Below are positions 60,230-64,000 of a stretch of DNA of 64,000 bases, piece by piece. Position 1 is the stretch's first letter; each line of letters opens with the position of its first letter. Below the pieces are notes generated by a model. That model worked only from the letters and a program-made list of their open reading frames with translations, did no database searches and had not been told where the DNA came from. The DNA comes from Acetobacter oeni (GTDB lineage: Bacteria; Pseudomonadota; Alphaproteobacteria; Acetobacterales; Acetobacteraceae): positions 1-64,000 of the forward strand of contig NZ_WOTA01000014.1 in NCBI RefSeq assembly GCF_011516825.1. Direction: 5' to 3'. The position numbers were made by a program, and so were the translations under genes.

Positions 60230-60919
60230 ATGATGACCGGCAACGCCATTTCAGACATGACCGAAGCCAGCGGGTGCGCCTCCGAACATATCGACACCCC
60301 GGCAGGGCGCGCACTCTGGCGCGACATGCTGGAATATGCGCCGAAACTCGAAACTCTCATCCGCTACATTACACAGAAGCAGTGCACACTGCAGGAAAGC
60401 CACCTCTGCTGGTACCAGCGCGAACTCTTTGAACGCCGCTTCTTCCGGGTTCCCTCGCCTCTTACCGCCCGAATGATCCACTCCGGCGAATCCCGTCTCT
60501 CCGGCGAACAAGCAACTATCTTCCGTCTCCCTGCCGCCCCTGCCATCACTCTGATCAGTACCGGCACCGACAAATATTTCCCTCTGGATGCCGTAATTCT
60601 GCCCGGGATCGAAACCGGTCTCATCTTCGGATCGCGCAATACAAATCTGCGCGGGATTGACATACCCGTCTGGCAGCAATCCCATCCCGTTATCCATGCC
60701 GTCGCTCTATGCCGCATGGCTCCCTTGCAACAACAGATTCCATACCTGCGGGAAGTCACTGCACTCCGGCGTTACGTCGCACCCGCACATATCGAGGGAC
60801 TATCGGCTTCCCGGGCAGACGTCCTTTCTCTTGTTCGGGAACTGTGCGACTGGCCCATAAGCGCTCCCGGAGAAAAAGGACTAAACAGATCAGGGCAGAT
60901 TGTATTCCGGTTCGGTTAA
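60230..60919 (+). CDS. Protein of unknown function, coupled to rsmB
   Basis: A 229-residue protein starting ten bases after rsmB. The N-terminal half is helical with aromatic and basic residues (MLEYAPKLETLIRYITQKQC, then ESHLCWYQRELFERRFFRVP). The C-terminal half contains TGTDKYFPLDAVILPGIETG and LFGSRNTNLR-like stretches. No signal peptide and no recognised domain. Proximity to rsmB suggests cotranscription but says little about function. Confidence 0.55.
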   Translation: MMTGNAISDMTEASGCASEHIDTPAGRALWRDMLEYAPKLETLIRYITQKQCTLQESHLCWYQRELFERRFFRVPSPLTARMIHSGESRLSGEQATIFRLPAAPAITLISTGTDKYFPLDAVILPGIETGLIFGSRNTNLRGIDIPVWQQSHPVIHAVALCRMAPLQQQIPYLREVTALRRYVAPAHIEGLSASRADVLSLVRELCDWPISAPGEKGLNRSGQIVFRFG

Positions 60920-61190
60920 AACTTATCATTACGAGAAGATGCGCCCTGCTGGAATTTAATCTGCTCTTCTAAAAATCAGCCCTGACACAATGTGAAAACC
61001 TCACTGCGGGATGCTGACAGCTACCATAACGATAGAATTTCTTAATCCAGCAACCTGGATTTCTTACAAATTCAGACAAACCTGACGGTAACCCGGTGAT
61101 TTCGGAAAACCGGATTCCAGAACAACCGCTACGAACGGCGATATGACGTAAGCCCATGACATCTCCGGCCATGAGCTTACAAAAAACATT

Positions 61191-62384
61191 TCATGCAGCT
61201 GTTTTCAGCAGGCCATGCGGGTCAAGAACGAATTTACGAGGCGCCCCTTTGTCAAAATCACGATAGCCCTGCGGCGCATCCTCCAGACTGATCACTGTTG
61301 CATTGACGATCTCGGCAATAGGCAGCCGACCGTGCAGAATAGCCTGCATAAGCTGCCGGTTATAACGCAGCACAGGCGTCTGCCCTGTGTGGATAGACTG
61401 ACTTTTTGCCCAGCCCTGACCAAGTTTTAAAGTGAGATTGCCTTTCTGTGCATCTGCCCCCGGCGCTCCAGGATCTTCTGTCACATAAAGACCGGGCACG
61501 CCGATTGCACCAGCCGGACGGGTCACTTCCATTGCCTGGTTCAGAATAACGGCGGGCTGCTCCCTGCCATCGTAACCACGAGCCTCAAAGCCGACAGCAT
61601 CAATAAAACTATCGACTTCGGGAACGCCAATGATCTGCTCGATGAGATCTCCGAGCCTGTCATGACCCGTAAGATCTACAGGCTCAAAACCAACGCTTTT
61701 CGCATGGGCCAGACGCTCGGCATTAAAATCCCCGATCATGACCACAGCCGCCCCGAGAATCCGGGCGGAAGCCGCGGCGGCCATGCCAACAGGACCGGCG
61801 CCAGCGATATAAACAGTCGATCCGACGCCAACTTTAGCATTGATCGCACCATGAAAACCGGTCGGAAGAATGTCGGTAAGCATTGTGAGATCGCGGATAC
61901 GTTCAAACGCCTGCGCCTTATCGGGAAAACGGAGGAGATTGAAATCGGCGTAGGGTACCATGACATAGCGCGCCTGGCCGCCGACCCAGCCACCCATATC
62001 CACATAGCCATAAGCACCACCGGCACGACCTGAATTGACCGTCAGGCAGACGCCCGTGTGCTGCTCACGACAGCACCGGCACCGGCCACAGGCAACATTG
62101 AAGGGGACGGAAACAAGATCGCCCTTCCGAACCATCTCGACATCCGAACCCGTTTCAATAACTTCGCCGGTAATTTCGTGACCAAGAACCAGACCGGCCG
62201 GAGCCGTCGTCCGACCTCGCACCATATGCTGGTCAGAACCGCAGATATTGGTGGAAACGACTTTGAGAATGACACCGTGTTCGATCTTTCTGCCTTCCGG
62301 CGTCACCATTTCAGGATCGTCAATCCGCTGCACTTCCACATGTTCGGGGCCAAGATACACGACCCCCCTGTTTGAATCAGACAT
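61191..62384 (-). CDS. fdhA: Glutathione-independent formaldehyde dehydrogenase
   Basis: A 397-residue protein, near the 398-399 of Pseudomonas putida FdhA. It is a zinc MDR enzyme: NICGSDQHMVRGRTTAPAGL with a catalytic Cys and nearby His-Glu, FNVACGRCRCCREQHTGVCL (four-Cys structural zinc), and NAD loop YIAGAGPVGMAAAASARILG. The PAGAIGVPGLYVTEDPGAPG stretch is typical of this group. It oxidises free formaldehyde with NAD (tightly bound in relatives). Its leader carries two overlapping hairpins. Confidence 0.92.
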   Translation of the reverse strand: MSDSNRGVVYLGPEHVEVQRIDDPEMVTPEGRKIEHGVILKVVSTNICGSDQHMVRGRTTAPAGLVLGHEITGEVIETGSDVEMVRKGDLVSVPFNVACGRCRCCREQHTGVCLTVNSGRAGGAYGYVDMGGWVGGQARYVMVPYADFNLLRFPDKAQAFERIRDLTMLTDILPTGFHGAINAKVGVGSTVYIAGAGPVGMAAAASARILGAAVVMIGDFNAERLAHAKSVGFEPVDLTGHDRLGDLIEQIIGVPEVDSFIDAVGFEARGYDGREQPAVILNQAMEVTRPAGAIGVPGLYVTEDPGAPGADAQKGNLTLKLGQGWAKSQSIHTGQTPVLRYNRQLMQAILHGRLPIAEIVNATVISLEDAPQGYRDFDKGAPRKFVLDPHGLLKTAA

Positions 62385-62418
62385 GACCTATCTCCAGGTT
62401 CGGGCTGCGGCCGTTCCC

Positions 62419-62456
62419 TCGGGCCGGATTAACCCGGCCCGACGCTTTTCGTCGGG
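62419..62456 (-). promoter_or_regulatory. Overlapping alternative hairpins in the fdhA leader
   Basis: In the leftward transcript CCCGACG pairs with CGUCGGG (62456-62438), or UCGGGCCGG pairs with CCGGCCCGA (62442-62419). The two stems share five bases and exclude each other. The second ends 35 bases before the fdhA start. The layout suggests an attenuator or translational switch. Confidence 0.5.
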
Positions 62457-62677
62457 CAGAGCTACAACGCCCGGAAAAGCATTCGGATACCGGCAGATTC
62501 CGGCCTCATAAGAGATCGTTGCCGGAACTCCATGTTCTGCGGCGAGTTTGCTGATCAGGAGCCCAGGGACCCGCTCTTATCCCGGCCGGCTTCCGGACAA
62601 ACCATCCCCGTCCATTTCGTAAAAAAGAGTTTCATCAGGTGGTTGCGCAGGAACCGGTGATTACCGATAACGGAGTT

Positions 62678-63352
62678 ATGACGAATCCCGCCTCCCTCAT
62701 CATCGCGCCGAGTGTTCTGGCCGCCAACTTCGCCCGCCTCGGTGAGGAAGTGACCGCCATTGAAAATGCCGGCGCGAACTGGATCCATCTGGATGTCATG
62801 GACGGTCATTTCGTTCCAAATATCTCCTTCGGCCCCGCTGTGGTCAAAGCTTTGAGGCCCTGCTCGTCTCTTCCGTTCGATGTTCATCTGATGATCGAAC
62901 CCTGCGATCCTTATCTTGAAGATTTTGCGAAAGCCGGGGCGGATCACATCACCGTCCACGCTGAAGCAGGCCCCCATCTGCATCGCTCTCTCCAGCGCAT
63001 CCGTGCTCTGGGCGTAAAATCCGGCGTTTCCCTCTGTCCCGCCACCCCCCCCGAGCAGCTCTCGCAGGTTCTCGATATGGTCGACATCATTCTGGTGATG
63101 ACCGTCAATCCGGGCTTTGGCGGTCAGAAATTTCTGACCAGCCAGATCGCGAAAATTGCACGTCTGAGGGAAATGATCGACGCCAGCGGCCATGATATCC
63201 GCCTTGCTGTGGATGGTGGCATCGACGCCGAAACTGCCCCGCTCGCTGTTACAGCAGGCGCGGATGTCCTGATCGCGGGCAGCGCAGTCTACGGCGCAGC
63301 GGATTACTCCGCCGCCATTCATGGCCTGCGCGGAGCCGGTCAGACGCCGTGA
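62678..63352 (+). CDS. rpe: Ribulose-phosphate 3-epimerase
   Basis: 224 residues from [25 protein letters not shown] upstream fits this start over an earlier GTG-type frame start. TIM-barrel signatures are [20 protein letters not shown] (metal-binding His and Asp), [27 protein letters not shown], and [20 protein letters not shown]. It interconverts ribulose 5-phosphate and xylulose 5-phosphate in the pentose phosphate pathway, a main carbon route in acetic acid bacteria. Confidence 0.95.
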   Translation: MTNPASLIIAPSVLAANFARLGEEVTAIENAGANWIHLDVMDGHFVPNISFGPAVVKALRPCSSLPFDVHLMIEPCDPYLEDFAKAGADHITVHAEAGPHLHRSLQRIRALGVKSGVSLCPATPPEQLSQVLDMVDIILVMTVNPGFGGQKFLTSQIAKIARLREMIDASGHDIRLAVDGGIDAETAPLAVTAGADVLIAGSAVYGAADYSAAIHGLRGAGQTP

Positions 63353-63392
63353 CTAAAAACTGCCACTGTCTATTGCGACAAGACGTTCACAT

Positions 63393-64000
63393 ATGAGTGT
63401 ACGCCGCTGGCTGCGCGACATGCGCCTGTCCCTTGCTCTGCTCGGTCCCTTTGGAGGAGCGCGGTCCATCCCCGACGTTCCTGCGTGCACGGTGCGGGAC
63501 CCATGGCCCGGCAATGCCGCCAACGGCGAACTGATCGTTCAGGGGTCTGCGACCCATGGTGGCGTTACCCGTATTTTATCTTATTTGCACTGGTCCGAGC
63601 CGAACTGGCCTGTCCCGTTTGTTAGCTGGTTTCAAGGCTTTGAATGGCTCCGGGACCTGCGGGAACTCGGCTCCGAATCAGCCCGGGCCAAAGCGCGCTC
63701 CATGGTTGCCACATGGACCGGTCAGCCAATGAGCGACACGGCCCTGCGCGACCCCGCCATCACCGGTGCGCGCATCGCTTCCTGGCTGTCGCACTACGAT
63801 TTTTTCGCTGCCTCCGCAGACGACACTTTCCGCCACAACCTGATGGTGCATATCGCACTCGAAGCGCGGACCATCATGGCTCTGATGCCGACCGGGCGAC
63901 ACGACTGGACCTCGCTGCGCGCCCTGAAAGGCCTGCTCGCCGCCGCGATTGCACTTCCCGGTCAGACAGGATTCCTCGCCCGTTATATGCGGCTGATCGA
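63393..64000 (+). CDS. Heparinase II/III-family protein, 5' part only
   Basis: The frame opens at ATG 63393 (MSVRRWLRDMRLSLALLGPF) and stays open to the window end, 202 codons. It contains RSIPDVPACTVRDPWPGNAA, SYLHWSEPNWPVPFVSWFQG, IASWLSHYDFFAASADDTFR and LKGLLAAAIALPGQTGFLAR. This resembles the N-terminal helical domain of alphaproteobacterial heparinase II/III-like proteins that sit near rpe, rsmB or purH. The catalytic part is outside the window. It begins 40 bases after rpe, so cotranscription is likely. Confidence 0.7.
   Translation, partial: MSVRRWLRDMRLSLALLGPFGGARSIPDVPACTVRDPWPGNAANGELIVQGSATHGGVTRILSYLHWSEPNWPVPFVSWFQGFEWLRDLRELGSESARAKARSMVATWTGQPMSDTALRDPAITGARIASWLSHYDFFAASADDTFRHNLMVHIALEARTIMALMPTGRHDWTSLRALKGLLAAAIALPGQTGFLARYMRLI

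Noticed and set aside
1-64000. CRISPR array, rRNA genes or an origin of replication
   Set aside because: No regularly spaced repeats, no rRNA sequence and no clustered DnaA boxes were seen on reading through.

Overview
The window looks like chromosomal DNA of an alphaproteobacterium, most probably an acetic acid bacterium (Acetobacteraceae). Supporting signs are the protein flavour of the housekeeping genes (rplM-rpsI, minCDE, fzlA, rsmB, rpe), remnants of IS5/IS1031-type and IS481-type elements, several TonB-dependent receptors, and an acetyl-CoA synthetase. The genus cannot be fixed from the sequence alone.

Region 1-12.8 kb is accessory. Bases 1-1935 hold one secreted protein of unknown function between broken IS5-family transposase fragments. 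From about 1.94 to 12.7 kb lies the early half of a tRNA-Glu-integrated prophage. A leftward module carries replication-type genes (a DUF1376-like protein, a RusA-like resolvase and HTH/YdaS-like regulators). A CI-like repressor diverges from it. A lipoprotein cargo gene follows, then a rightward chain of very small overlapping genes, a TIM-barrel-like protein, an excisionase-like protein and a tyrosine integrase next to tRNA-Glu(TTC). No capsid, tail or lysis genes are present and attL is not visible. Two pairs of matching 17-bp operator-like sites, 36 and 35 bp apart, flank the repressor and the rightward operon, so one repressor probably controls both.

Region 12.9-25.3 kb carries an OmpA-like lipoprotein, a ClpP homologue, a ferritin-like protein, decayed IS481 and IS1031-type transposases, an iron locus (Fiu/PiuA-like receptor with a Fur-type box, a Sel1 protein, a PiuC-like hydroxylase), a frameshifted TonB-C-like gene, an FNT channel and an ABC exporter.

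Region 25.9-44.4 kb is mostly core or regulated metabolism. It contains minC-minD-minE next to fzlA (an FtsZ-binding GST-fold protein), an Smr-domain protein, an iron/cobalamin-type ABC permease plus ATPase without a binding protein, two SDRs (one divergent from a LysR regulator across a clear inverted repeat), LtrA, an alpha/beta hydrolase, rplM-rpsI, a secretory lipase divergent from a TetR regulator with two matching operators, and a MetF-like protein.

Region 44.6-64 kb has an orphan TonB receptor, acetyl-CoA synthetase, a Ser-rich small protein, a very AT-rich convergent spacer, a cobalamin-riboswitch-controlled uptake operon (BtuB-BtuF-BtuC-BtuD type), two tightly coupled proteins of unknown function, rsmB plus an unknown partner, glutathione-independent formaldehyde dehydrogenase with an unusual double-hairpin leader, rpe, and the start of a heparinase II/III-family gene that runs off the window.
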